Source of the DNA: Chitinophaga agri
GTDB taxonomy: Bacteria; Bacteroidota; Bacteroidia; Chitinophagales; Chitinophagaceae
Assembly (NCBI RefSeq): GCF_010093065.1
Contig: NZ_CP048113.1
Location: 7,520,001-7,584,000 of the forward strand
Length of the DNA stretch: 64,000 nucleotides
Direction of reading: 5' to 3'
The position numbers and the translations under genes were made by a program. Below are positions 57,184 to 64,000 of the stretch, in pieces (position 1 is the stretch's first letter; the number at the start of each line of letters is the position of its first letter). The notes under the pieces are model-generated. The model was given only the letters and a program-made list of their open reading frames with translations. It was not told where the DNA came from and searched no databases.

Positions 57184-58233
57184 ATGAAAATGACTCCGCT
57201 GGTCAGGGAACTGATACGATATTGCTGGGTACTGGCCTTTATTGCTGCGGCATCGGCAGTCGTGTTCATGGTTGTTTTCAGACTGGGAGACGGTTTGCGC
57301 TGGGAAGTCATGGCCATGACGGGTTTACGGTCGCTGATCTCCGGATTTGCCAATGTCGCATTGATCTTACTGTTAAGGAAATGGTGTCCAACGCAAACTA
57401 CCCACCAGGAGCGGACAACCAGGTATATACTCGGATACGTTCTTTCTTTTGTTTTGTTTACGCTGACCGTTCCACTGGAGTCTGTACTGCATCCGTCAAA
57501 AATCCATCCGGCATTGCTGGACCGGCTCCCCGGATTACTGGTAGTAAGTATATGGAATAATAGTCTTGTCATTGTCACACATAATCTCGTGATCCTACGT
57601 TTTGAAAAAGAAAATGCTGAACTGGAAAATTCCAGGTTGAAGGCTGCCAATCTTGAATCAGCCAACCTGCTGCTAAAACAGCAGATACATCCTCACTTTC
57701 TCTTTAATGCACTCAGCATGCTGAAAAGTCTGTATAAAACAGATGTGCCTTCAGGAGAGGCCTACCTGTCCCATCTCGTAAACTTTCTGCGTGCTTCATT
57801 ATCAGAGCCTCAGTCACGTGTGACCCGCCTGGCTGATGAAATGAAGCTCTGTGAGGACTATCTTGAAATGCAGCGTATCCGTTTTGAAGATGCGATGACC
57901 TGTCATATCGATATCCCGAAAGAAGTATTGTCAGATGGTTTTGTGCCTTCCTTTTCAGTACAGTCACTCCTGGAAAATGCGATCAAACATAACGAAGCGA
58001 CAGAGGCCTCACCACTGTTGATCAGGGTGTTTTACAGAGACGGATGGATCGTTACCGAGAATAACCTGCAGATCAGGAAATACATCGACGCACCCAGTGG
58101 TAAGGGGTTGATCAACCTGATAGAAAGATACCGGATCCTTACGGGCGACGATGTGATCATTTCCCAGGAACAACATACATTTGCGGTAAGCATTAAAGTG
58201 TTGAGCAATGAAGGTAGTGATCATCGAGGATGA
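57184..58233 (+). CDS. LytS/YehU-type sensor histidine kinase
   Basis: A 349-residue membrane kinase. Four membrane helices lie in the first 145 residues (for example CWVLAFIAAASAVVFMVVF and FVLFTLTVPLESVL). A coiled segment (RFEKENAELENSRLKAANLE) leads to the His_kinase domain with HPHFLFNALSMLKSLY, the phosphorylated His near 170, then a HATPase-like end with LLENAIKHNEA (N box) and GKGLINLIERYRIL (G box). It phosphorylates the LytTR regulator encoded with a 26-nt overlap. The start could be 57184 or 57190. What it senses is unknown. Confidence 0.93.
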   Translation: MKMTPLVRELIRYCWVLAFIAAASAVVFMVVFRLGDGLRWEVMAMTGLRSLISGFANVALILLLRKWCPTQTTHQERTTRYILGYVLSFVLFTLTVPLESVLHPSKIHPALLDRLPGLLVVSIWNNSLVIVTHNLVILRFEKENAELENSRLKAANLESANLLLKQQIHPHFLFNALSMLKSLYKTDVPSGEAYLSHLVNFLRASLSEPQSRVTRLADEMKLCEDYLEMQRIRFEDAMTCHIDIPKEVLSDGFVPSFSVQSLLENAIKHNEATEASPLLIRVFYRDGWIVTENNLQIRKYIDAPSGKGLINLIERYRILTGDDVIISQEQHTFAVSIKVLSNEGSDHRG

Positions 58234-58969
58234 AAAAGTAACAGCAAGAGATCTTGCTCAGACCATCACACAATTGTTTCCGCAGATAACCATAGAGAAG
58301 ATCCTTGCTACGGTAAAGGACAGCATCAGCTATCTGAGTACAGACAGGACTGCTGACCTTATCTTTTCAGATATTCAGCTGGGCGATGGATTGAGCTTCG
58401 AGATCTTCGCGACTGTCGAAATAGATATCCCTGTGATATTCTGCACGGCATACGACGAGTATGCGCTGCATGCATTTAAGGCGAACGGATTTGACTATAT
58501 TCTTAAGCCTTTTACAAACGAATCCGTCTCCGCAGCGATCAATAAATACATTGCTTTCCGTGGCAAGATCGCTGAACATGTTATTCCCTATAAGGCGCTG
58601 GAACAGTTGTTCACCAGTAAAAAGTCAGCAGATGCAGGCGCCGTACTCGTGTACCAGAAGGACCGTATTGTACCGGTAGCGCTGCCTGACATTGCCTATT
58701 TTTATCTGAAGAACGGTGTTGTGAACCTGATGACGTTTGAACATAAACACTATGTTGTCAATAAAACAATGGACGACATTGGTAAGATCACCGAATCGCT
58801 GTTCTTTCGTGCCAACAGACAATTCCTTGTTAACAGAAAGGCAGTAGTAGACGCCTCGAGTTCCCTGTCCCGTAAACTCACCCTTTCTCTTTCCGTACCC
58901 GTGCCGGAAACGGTGACTATCAGCCGTGAGAAGATGCCGCAATTCCTGGAGTGGCTTACACAGCGTTGA
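58208..58969 (+). CDS. LytTR-type response regulator
   Basis: A 253-residue two-component regulator. The receiver domain has DLIFSDIQLGDG with the phosphoacceptor Asp near residue 55, IFCTAYDEYALHAF with the conserved Thr, and a Lys in LKPF near 99. The C-terminal LytTR DNA-binding domain includes LFFRANRQFLVNRKAV, the classic LytTR signature. LytTR proteins bind imperfect direct repeats and regulate surface properties or metabolism. It overlaps the kinase gene by 26 nt, so the pair is one unit. It ends 200 bp before a terminator, with two dyads between. Confidence 0.93.
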   Translation: MKVVIIEDEKVTARDLAQTITQLFPQITIEKILATVKDSISYLSTDRTADLIFSDIQLGDGLSFEIFATVEIDIPVIFCTAYDEYALHAFKANGFDYILKPFTNESVSAAINKYIAFRGKIAEHVIPYKALEQLFTSKKSADAGAVLVYQKDRIVPVALPDIAYFYLKNGVVNLMTFEHKHYVVNKTMDDIGKITESLFFRANRQFLVNRKAVVDASSSLSRKLTLSLSVPVPETVTISREKMPQFLEWLTQR

Positions 58970-59066
58970 CACCAGAACATCCCTATCAGACACCTCAGCC
59001 CGTAAATTGGCTGTTTCAATATGCTTTCACTCGTCCGCCTGGCTGTATATGCAGATATTTGCGTGT

Positions 59067-59119
59067 AACAGTAGTGTATACATTACTGTTGCATGCACTA
59101 GGTTACAGTTAAGGTAACC
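59067..59119. promoter_or_regulatory. two dyads: AACAGTAGTGTA/TACATTACTGTT and GGTTAC/GTAACC
   Basis: The first is a 24-bp near-perfect palindrome (59067-59090, one mismatch). The second has 6-nt arms 7 nt apart (59101-59119). They lie about 100-150 bp after the LytTR gene and do not border any start codon. Confidence 0.5.
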
Positions 59120-59166
59120 GCTAAGGAATAAACACACACTCAATTTTGTAACAGAAGATCAAACAT

Positions 59167-59196
59167 GGCGGCGTACTCCTGCGCCGCCTTTTGTTT
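59167..59196 (+). terminator. rho-independent terminator
   Basis: A 7-bp GC-only stem GGCGGCG/CGCCGCC with an 8-nt loop is followed by TTTTGTTT on the plus strand. Confidence 0.85.
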
Positions 59197-59385
59197 GTGT
59201 CCCGGCGATTCACGGTGTAGTTTCCGGGCATATTGATTGCTGTGACACGTATCATGTCTGGCTGCTTTCTATCAGTATTAACTGTTGTCGTATAAATCAG
59301 TCCATAGGTTTCCATGGCTGGACTGCATCTCCGTTTTCCGGTAAATCTCCTGAGACGTCAGTGATCTTCACCCTCGATACTGGCT

Positions 59386-59850
59386 TTACGGCAACCCCTG
59401 TTCATGCAGGGTAATGATCTCTTTCAACACTTCCATCGCAGTCTGATATCGTTCACGTCCGACGGTTTTCATATACTGCTTCCATAAGAGGATCGCTTCA
59501 TTCGCTACAAGGTCCTGAAATTTCTGTCCCTCTTCTGTCAGGAACAGTTTCACGGAGCGGCCATCACTGTCGCTTTTTTCGCCCCTTACCATACCCGATG
59601 CCTCCAGCTCCCGAACGATCCTGCTGGCAGCCTGTTTGGTCACCCGCATCTTCTCTGCGATCTCATTATTGGAAATACCCTCACTGCCGATATTCATAAA
59701 AAAAGGCATGTAGGTCATGTTAAAATCACCATATCCCAGCTGCGCCACATTCCTGCTGCCCCAGTCATCCATCGCTCTTTTTAGGATATAAAGTGTCGCA
59801 AACAAGTTGTCTTCTCTGTCTGGTATTCTAATTTTTCCTTTTGTAGCCAT
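59386..59850 (-). CDS. MarR family transcriptional regulator
   Basis: A 154-residue regulator with the winged helix of MarR proteins: ISNNEIAEKMRVTKQAASRIV as the recognition helix-turn-helix, then the wing (GEKSDSDGRSVKLFLTEEG). The ATG at 59850 is used because the in-frame start at 59997 would add an atypical hydrophobic segment and would cover the operator. A near -7 box (TATTTTCG) sits 3 nt upstream of that ATG. It is divergent from the EmrAB-TolC operon and the palindrome between them is the obvious candidate binding site, suggesting it represses that operon and responds to a pump substrate. Confidence 0.92.
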   Translation of the reverse strand: MATKGKIRIPDREDNLFATLYILKRAMDDWGSRNVAQLGYGDFNMTYMPFFMNIGSEGISNNEIAEKMRVTKQAASRIVRELEASGMVRGEKSDSDGRSVKLFLTEEGQKFQDLVANEAILLWKQYMKTVGRERYQTAMEVLKEIITLHEQGLP

Positions 59851-59937
59851 ACGCGAAAATAATCCTTTTTCCCTGTATAGTCCCTGTTTCAGGGCCGATT
59901 CCCGCCTCCTAATAAAAATAATCCAAAGAAAAAAATG

Positions 59938-59973
59938 GTAAATAGTGTTTACTATATAGTCAACACTGTTTAC
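59938..59973. promoter_or_regulatory. 36-bp palindrome, probable MarR operator of the emr operon
   Basis: Two 18-nt halves match as reverse complements at 16 of 18 positions (left half starts GTAAATAGTGTT, right half ends ACTGTTTAC). It sits between the divergent marR and emrA starts and its right edge overlaps the -7 box at 59971. Length and symmetry suit a pair of MarR dimers or one extended site. Confidence 0.75.
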
Positions 59974-59978
59974 TTTTG
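59971..59978 (+). promoter_or_regulatory. -7 box (TACTTTTG) of the emr operon
   Basis: TACTTTTG fits TAnnTTTG and ends 26 nt before the emrA start. A TTTA at about 59947-59950 lies 20 nt upstream as a possible -33 element. The box overlaps the palindrome, so a bound regulator would block RNA polymerase. Confidence 0.65.
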
Positions 59979-60004
59979 TAACGAAAAAATAATTCAATAC
60001 AGGA

Positions 60005-61048
60005 ATGACACAGGAAAAAACGCAGCCATCTAAAAATCCGGTAAAGTTTATTGTACTGGGCGTAGCCGGAATAGCAGTCCTCTATTTTGGCGGAAAGAAG
60101 ATGATTCACGCATATACACACGAAAGCACTGATAATGCGCAGATTGAAAGCAACGCCATTCCTGTATTAAGCAGGGTAGGCGGCTATATTGATACGTTCA
60201 CCTTACAGGATTATCAGTCCGTGAAGAACGGAGAACTGTTGCTGACCATCGATGATAAAGAATACAAGATCGCTGTGCAGCAGGCTGAGGCTGACCTTGC
60301 TGCCGCAAAGGCGGATCTCATCTTTGCTGAAGCGCAGATCACCAATATCGGCTCTAACAAAGACGTGGCATCCGCAGGTGTCAGCGTGGAACAGGTGAAC
60401 CTGGAAAAGGCCACCCGTGACCTGAAAAGAGACCAGGCATTGTTCAATGACGGCTCCATCACACAGCATCAGCTGGACAACAGCCAGTCTGCCTATAAAA
60501 TAGCGCTCAGTCAGCTGGAATCTTCCAAAACGAGGGTTACCCAGGTAGTTACCCAGAACGGTACGGCCAATGCCCAGATAGAAAGGGCAAAAGCCAATGT
60601 AGCAGTGAAAGAAGCAGCCCTGGAAGCAGCTAAGCTGAAACTCTCCTATACACACGTCATTGCACCAGTGGCTGGCAGGATCGGGAAGACCAATCTGCAG
60701 AAAGGACAACTGGTACAACCTGGTCAGCAACTCTTCAGTGTCGTGAACAATGAACGTTACTGGATCGTCGCCAACTTCAAGGAAACACAGCTGGAAAAGA
60801 TGAAGATAGGTCAGATGGTGAAGGTGGAAGTAGATGGTTATCCTGACAGGGAGATCACGGGTAAGATCACTGAATTCAGCGCAGCGACCGGTGCGAAATT
60901 TTCCCTGCTGCCGCCTGATAATGCCACCGGCAACTTTGTAAAGGTGACCCAGCGTGTACCTGTTAGAATTGAACTGGACCATGCAGAAGAACTGAAAGGT
61001 ATGCTGAAAGCGGGTCTGAGTGTGACGGTGGATGTACAAGTTGATTAA
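60005..61048 (+). CDS. emrA: EmrA-type HlyD family efflux adaptor
   Basis: A 347-residue membrane-fusion protein with one N-terminal membrane anchor (FIVLGVAGIAVLYFGGKK) and no signal cleavage site. The lipoyl halves are at about 45-90 (VGGYIDTFTLQDYQSVKNGE) and 210-250 (YTHVIAPVAGRIGKTNLQKGQ), with an alpha-helical coiled part between. The beta-barrel region carries the ERYWIVANFKETQL motif of EmrA relatives. It connects EmrB to the TolC-type channel. It is the first gene of the operon, and its promoter overlaps the MarR palindrome. Confidence 0.93.
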   Translation: MTQEKTQPSKNPVKFIVLGVAGIAVLYFGGKKMIHAYTHESTDNAQIESNAIPVLSRVGGYIDTFTLQDYQSVKNGELLLTIDDKEYKIAVQQAEADLAAAKADLIFAEAQITNIGSNKDVASAGVSVEQVNLEKATRDLKRDQALFNDGSITQHQLDNSQSAYKIALSQLESSKTRVTQVVTQNGTANAQIERAKANVAVKEAALEAAKLKLSYTHVIAPVAGRIGKTNLQKGQLVQPGQQLFSVVNNERYWIVANFKETQLEKMKIGQMVKVEVDGYPDREITGKITEFSAATGAKFSLLPPDNATGNFVKVTQRVPVRIELDHAEELKGMLKAGLSVTVDVQVD

Positions 61049-61066
61049 GGCCTAAATAATTCCGGT

Positions 61067-62644
61067 ATGGCGGTAAATAAATTTACACGGGCGATCATTG
61101 TGATCACCACTATTTCGGCGGCGATCATGGAGCTGATAGATACCTCCATCATCAACGTTGCACTCAATAATATCAGTGGTAACCTGGGGGCTACACTGGA
61201 AGATACATCCTGGGTGGTGACTGCCTATGCAATTGCCAATGTGATCGTCATTCCGATGACCGGATTCCTCAGCCGCTACTTTGGCAGAAAGAATTACTAT
61301 CTGACATCGATCATCCTATTCACCCTCGCCTCTTATATGTGCGGCTCGTCCTCTTCTTTGTGGATGCTGGTCTTCTGGCGTTTCGTACAGGGTGTAGGCG
61401 GTGGTGCCTTGCTCTCTGTCTCACAGGGTATTCTGTTTGATGCCTTCGATCCTGCTGAAAAAGGAAAGGCGTCCGGTATGTTTGGGATGGGTATTGTAAT
61501 AGGGCCTACCATTGGTCCGATACTGGGTGGTTACATCGTTGACAATTACGCGTGGCCGCTCATCTTCGATATTAATATTCCTTTCGGGATCGTAGCGTCC
61601 CTGCTTACCTGGAAATTTATTGATAAAAAGGAAGAGGAGTACAACATCGACAGGAAATCCATTCCTATTGATTATGTGGGTATACTCGCGCTCGCGGCAG
61701 GTATAGGTGCATTACAGTATATGCTTGAAAAAGGACAATCGGACGACTGGTTTGAAGATAGCACTATCCGTATCATGACAGCGGTGGCTGTCATCGGGCT
61801 GGGGTCCTTTGTCTGGTGGGAACTCAAAACAAAGTCGCCGATCATCAACCTCCGGGTGCTGAAAAGCAGAAACCTGATAGGCAGTAATGTCCTCACATTT
61901 GTATGTGGTTTCGGCCTGTTTGGATCCGTCTATCTGTTTCCGCTGATGGTACAGCGTGTCATGGGATATACCCCGACAGAATCGGGTATGTCGATGATCC
62001 CGGGTGCACTGGTAACCATTATGGTGATGCCGTTCATCGGGGTATCATTAGGTAAAGGGGTATCACCTATGTTCTTTGTGGTGACCGGTTTCGGTTTGTT
62101 CATCCTGCATGGATATACCAGTGCGCAGGCAGCACCGGATGCGAATAAATGGTGGTTTATGTATACGCAGATATTCCGTGGAGTAGGAACAGCCTGTCTG
62201 ACGGTACCGTTGTTAAGCCAGGCCGTCGTCGGACTGAAACCGCAGGACATGGCCTATGGTATATCGCTGAATAATATGTTCCGGCAGATAGGTGGTGCTT
62301 TCGGTATCGCTATCATGAATACCTATTCCACACAGCGTTTTGCGGTACACCGTTCTGACCTGGTGTCCAATCTGCAGGGAAACAATGCACTGATGCATGA
62401 AAGAGTGGGAGGCATTGCGCAGGGCCTGATCAGTAAAGGCGTGAATCCTTTGGCAGCCAACACAGAAGGAGCCTGGTCCGGTCTTGACCATGCCATCAGC
62501 AACCAGGCTCAGATGCTGGCCTACCTGGACGGGTTCTTACTGGTAAGTGTCTTCTTCGTCTGTACGATCCCGTTCATGTTATTACTGAAAACGGAAAAGA
62601 TGGATGCAGCAACAAGAGCGAGAATTGCTGCAGAAGCGCATTGA
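61067..62644 (+). CDS. emrB: EmrB-type DHA2 family MFS drug efflux permease
   Basis: A 525-residue transporter with 14 membrane helices. The DHA2 marks are present: MELIDTSIINVALNNISGN in TM1, the loop motif GFLSRYFGRKNYYL between TM2 and TM3, and GMGIVIGPTIGPILGGYIVD (motif C, antiporter signature) in TM5. It expels hydrophobic drugs or uncouplers by proton antiport with EmrA and TolC. It starts 18 bp after emrA, in the same operon. Length matches the family. Confidence 0.95.
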   Translation: MAVNKFTRAIIVITTISAAIMELIDTSIINVALNNISGNLGATLEDTSWVVTAYAIANVIVIPMTGFLSRYFGRKNYYLTSIILFTLASYMCGSSSSLWMLVFWRFVQGVGGGALLSVSQGILFDAFDPAEKGKASGMFGMGIVIGPTIGPILGGYIVDNYAWPLIFDINIPFGIVASLLTWKFIDKKEEEYNIDRKSIPIDYVGILALAAGIGALQYMLEKGQSDDWFEDSTIRIMTAVAVIGLGSFVWWELKTKSPIINLRVLKSRNLIGSNVLTFVCGFGLFGSVYLFPLMVQRVMGYTPTESGMSMIPGALVTIMVMPFIGVSLGKGVSPMFFVVTGFGLFILHGYTSAQAAPDANKWWFMYTQIFRGVGTACLTVPLLSQAVVGLKPQDMAYGISLNNMFRQIGGAFGIAIMNTYSTQRFAVHRSDLVSNLQGNNALMHERVGGIAQGLISKGVNPLAANTEGAWSGLDHAISNQAQMLAYLDGFLLVSVFFVCTIPFMLLLKTEKMDAATRARIAAEAH

Positions 62645-62665
62645 TCTTATTTTAAAAATTACATC

Positions 62666-63955
62666 ATGAGAAAAATAATTATCACGTCGCTTTTATCGCT
62701 GGTGGCTTTCAGTAGCCAGGCGCAGCAGGCGAACGGCGATCTGAAAGAACTGATCAACAGATCCTTTACTTATTTCCCACGGTTCAGTGAACTGGAGCAG
62801 TCGGTAAAGACACAGGAAGAACGGGTGACGTTAAGCAGATCCTATGGCTTGCCGAATGTCGCCGGCAGTGCAGGTTACCGCTATTCGCATCCGGTATCAG
62901 AGATGACGATACCAATCAACGGAGAGCTGAACACCTTCAAGATCATGCCTAACAGTAATTATAATACAGGAGTGAATGTCAGTTATGTATTATGGGACTT
63001 TGGTGTGGTAAAAGCGAATGTGGAGAGTGCCAAACGTGCGGTGCAGTATGCGAAGGATAACATTGAATATAATAAGTCGCAGATGGCTTACCAGGTAGCG
63101 GTGGTGTATTACCAGATCGTTTATCTGCAAAAGGCTATCGCAATACAGGACAGTGTACTGGCCTTCCTGAAAGCGAATAAGGAAGATACAGAAGTGAAGC
63201 TGAAGCATGGCGATGCCTTGAAGTATGATGTGTTGTCTATACAATCTACTATTGATCAGGAGAACAATACGCGCATTGACCTGGAAAATTCACTGGCAAA
63301 GCAGTATAATCTGTTGCAGTATACAACAGGTGTGAATGTATCTGACGGACAGGCATTCGATTTCCCACCGGCTACCGAAAATAAAGAAGGGGCGTTCATA
63401 CTTGCACAGCAGAATAACCTGGAATATACGCTGCTGAAAGACCGGGTCAGTCAGTCGGAAGCAGGACTCGAAATCAGTAAGAAAGCAGGGCTGCCATCAC
63501 TCACTGCGAATGCCAGTACCGGCTTCGCCAATGGTTATATGCCTGATCTGAACCAGTTCCGTTATAACTATGCTGCGGGCGTGACGCTGAGTGTACCCAT
63601 CTACCAGGGAGCAAGGGCCCGTAAGCAACGGCAGCTGGCAATGAGTGAACTGAAGGAGTCGCAGCTGGCCATGGCCACATTGAACAATATTATACAGAAC
63701 GATATCAAACAGGCATATACAGACATTGAAAGTAATCAGTCCAGGTTGGTCAACGCAAGGCAGCAGGTAGAAGAAGCAAAAGAGGCACAGAAATTAGCGC
63801 AGAGCAGATACAGGAATGGCACAGGTACCAACCTGGAACTGACAAATGCGAGTACGAATGTACAACGGGCAGAAAGATCGACATTACAGTATACTTATCA
63901 GCTTTGTCTCGCGCGGCTGGCATTGGCGAGCGTGTTAGGGACAAAGTACTGGTAA
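62666..63955 (+). CDS. TolC family outer-membrane protein of the emr operon
   Basis: A 429-residue channel protein with a signal peptide (LLSLVAFSSQAQ). It has the two OEP repeats: the helices at about 120-190 and 340-400, with SNQSRLVNARQQVEEAKEAQ in the second. It would give the EmrAB pump its outer-membrane exit. It starts 21 bp after emrB and ends 45 bp before the window edge, so whether further genes follow cannot be seen. Confidence 0.93.
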   Translation: MRKIIITSLLSLVAFSSQAQQANGDLKELINRSFTYFPRFSELEQSVKTQEERVTLSRSYGLPNVAGSAGYRYSHPVSEMTIPINGELNTFKIMPNSNYNTGVNVSYVLWDFGVVKANVESAKRAVQYAKDNIEYNKSQMAYQVAVVYYQIVYLQKAIAIQDSVLAFLKANKEDTEVKLKHGDALKYDVLSIQSTIDQENNTRIDLENSLAKQYNLLQYTTGVNVSDGQAFDFPPATENKEGAFILAQQNNLEYTLLKDRVSQSEAGLEISKKAGLPSLTANASTGFANGYMPDLNQFRYNYAAGVTLSVPIYQGARARKQRQLAMSELKESQLAMATLNNIIQNDIKQAYTDIESNQSRLVNARQQVEEAKEAQKLAQSRYRNGTGTNLELTNASTNVQRAERSTLQYTYQLCLARLALASVLGTKYW

Positions 63956-64000
63956 ATTTTAACAGTTGTAGGTTTAGGTACGGGCGTTTCAGTTCTCTGA

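Larger units (their letters stand above)
58970..59385. other. 416-bp region without a protein gene between LytTR and marR
   Basis: It holds two dyads at 59067-59119 and a strong plus-strand terminator at 59167-59196. I see no convincing gene. The gap between dyads and terminator (about 50-100 nt) could hold a small transcript, or simply be the 3' end of the LytTR mRNA. Confidence 0.6.

Noticed and set aside
57069..57560. A 163-codon open frame on the plus strand and its minus-strand counterpart
   Set aside because: Both overlap the histidine kinase membrane region in other frames and have no protein-like features.
60203..61039. A 278-codon open frame on the minus strand
   Set aside because: It lies fully antisense to emrA, whose domain content is clear, and has an implausible composition.
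1..64000. Insertion sequences, prophage genes, toxin-antitoxin or defence systems
   Set aside because: I looked for transposase, integrase, restriction, Cas and toxin-antitoxin patterns among the proteins and found none I could support.

Overview
The window looks like chromosomal DNA from a Bacteroidota species, most likely Chitinophagaceae and close to Chitinophaga. The basis is two SusC/SusD pairs, an ECF sigma/FecR pair, a type IX secretion (T9SS) C-terminal domain paired with a PorP/SprF protein, HYC_CC_PP and DUF3347 proteins, and promoters with the Bacteroidota -7 box TAnnTTTG. The genus is inferred from gene content only. I saw no insertion sequences, phage modules, rRNA genes or CRISPR arrays.

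Layout. 1-2735: the 3' part of a tRNA, an unusual SDR-like protein with a zinc ribbon, and a convergent exported protein of unknown function. 2848-11430: a copper/silver resistance cluster made of a HYC_CC_PP protein, a periplasmic HMA-domain protein, a CusA-type RND pump broken by a frameshift at an A6 run, a TolC-type channel, two different CusB-like adaptors and a DUF3347 lipoprotein. 11595-12910: a two-gene unit of an unrecognised protein and an SRAP (HMCES/YedK) DNA-protein crosslink protein. 13488-25326: a 3616-residue surface protein with 19 tandem 95-residue repeats (285 bp each), then four 91-residue repeats and a gliding-motility-type C-terminal domain, followed 1 bp later by its PorP/SprF partner.

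25620-35564: small exported or hypothetical proteins, an AcrAB-OprM-type tripartite efflux operon on the minus strand, a retropepsin-like protease, WrbA and an SPW-repeat membrane protein. 35700-41142: a first SusCD pair. 41939-42964: a class 3 lipase. 43093-54848 (minus strand): an ECF sigma factor, FecR anti-sigma, STN-type SusC, SusD, a TlpA-like thioredoxin protein and an S9 peptidase, which reads as a cell-surface-signalled uptake locus, probably for peptides. 55104-58969: a PQQ-type sugar dehydrogenase, a lipocalin, and a LytS/LytTR two-component pair. 59386-63955: a MarR regulator divergent from an EmrA-EmrB-TolC operon, with a 36-bp palindrome lying over the efflux promoter.

The observations most worth following up are the very recent internal amplification of the giant adhesin gene (including a duplicated 570-bp two-repeat unit), the split CusA, the MarR operator, the repeated placement of -7 boxes 7-9 nt before start codons (suggesting leaderless mRNAs), the hairpins that divide the ECF/SusCD locus, and a possible small transcript at about 59060-59196. 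I found nothing that I can defend as a wholly new biological system.
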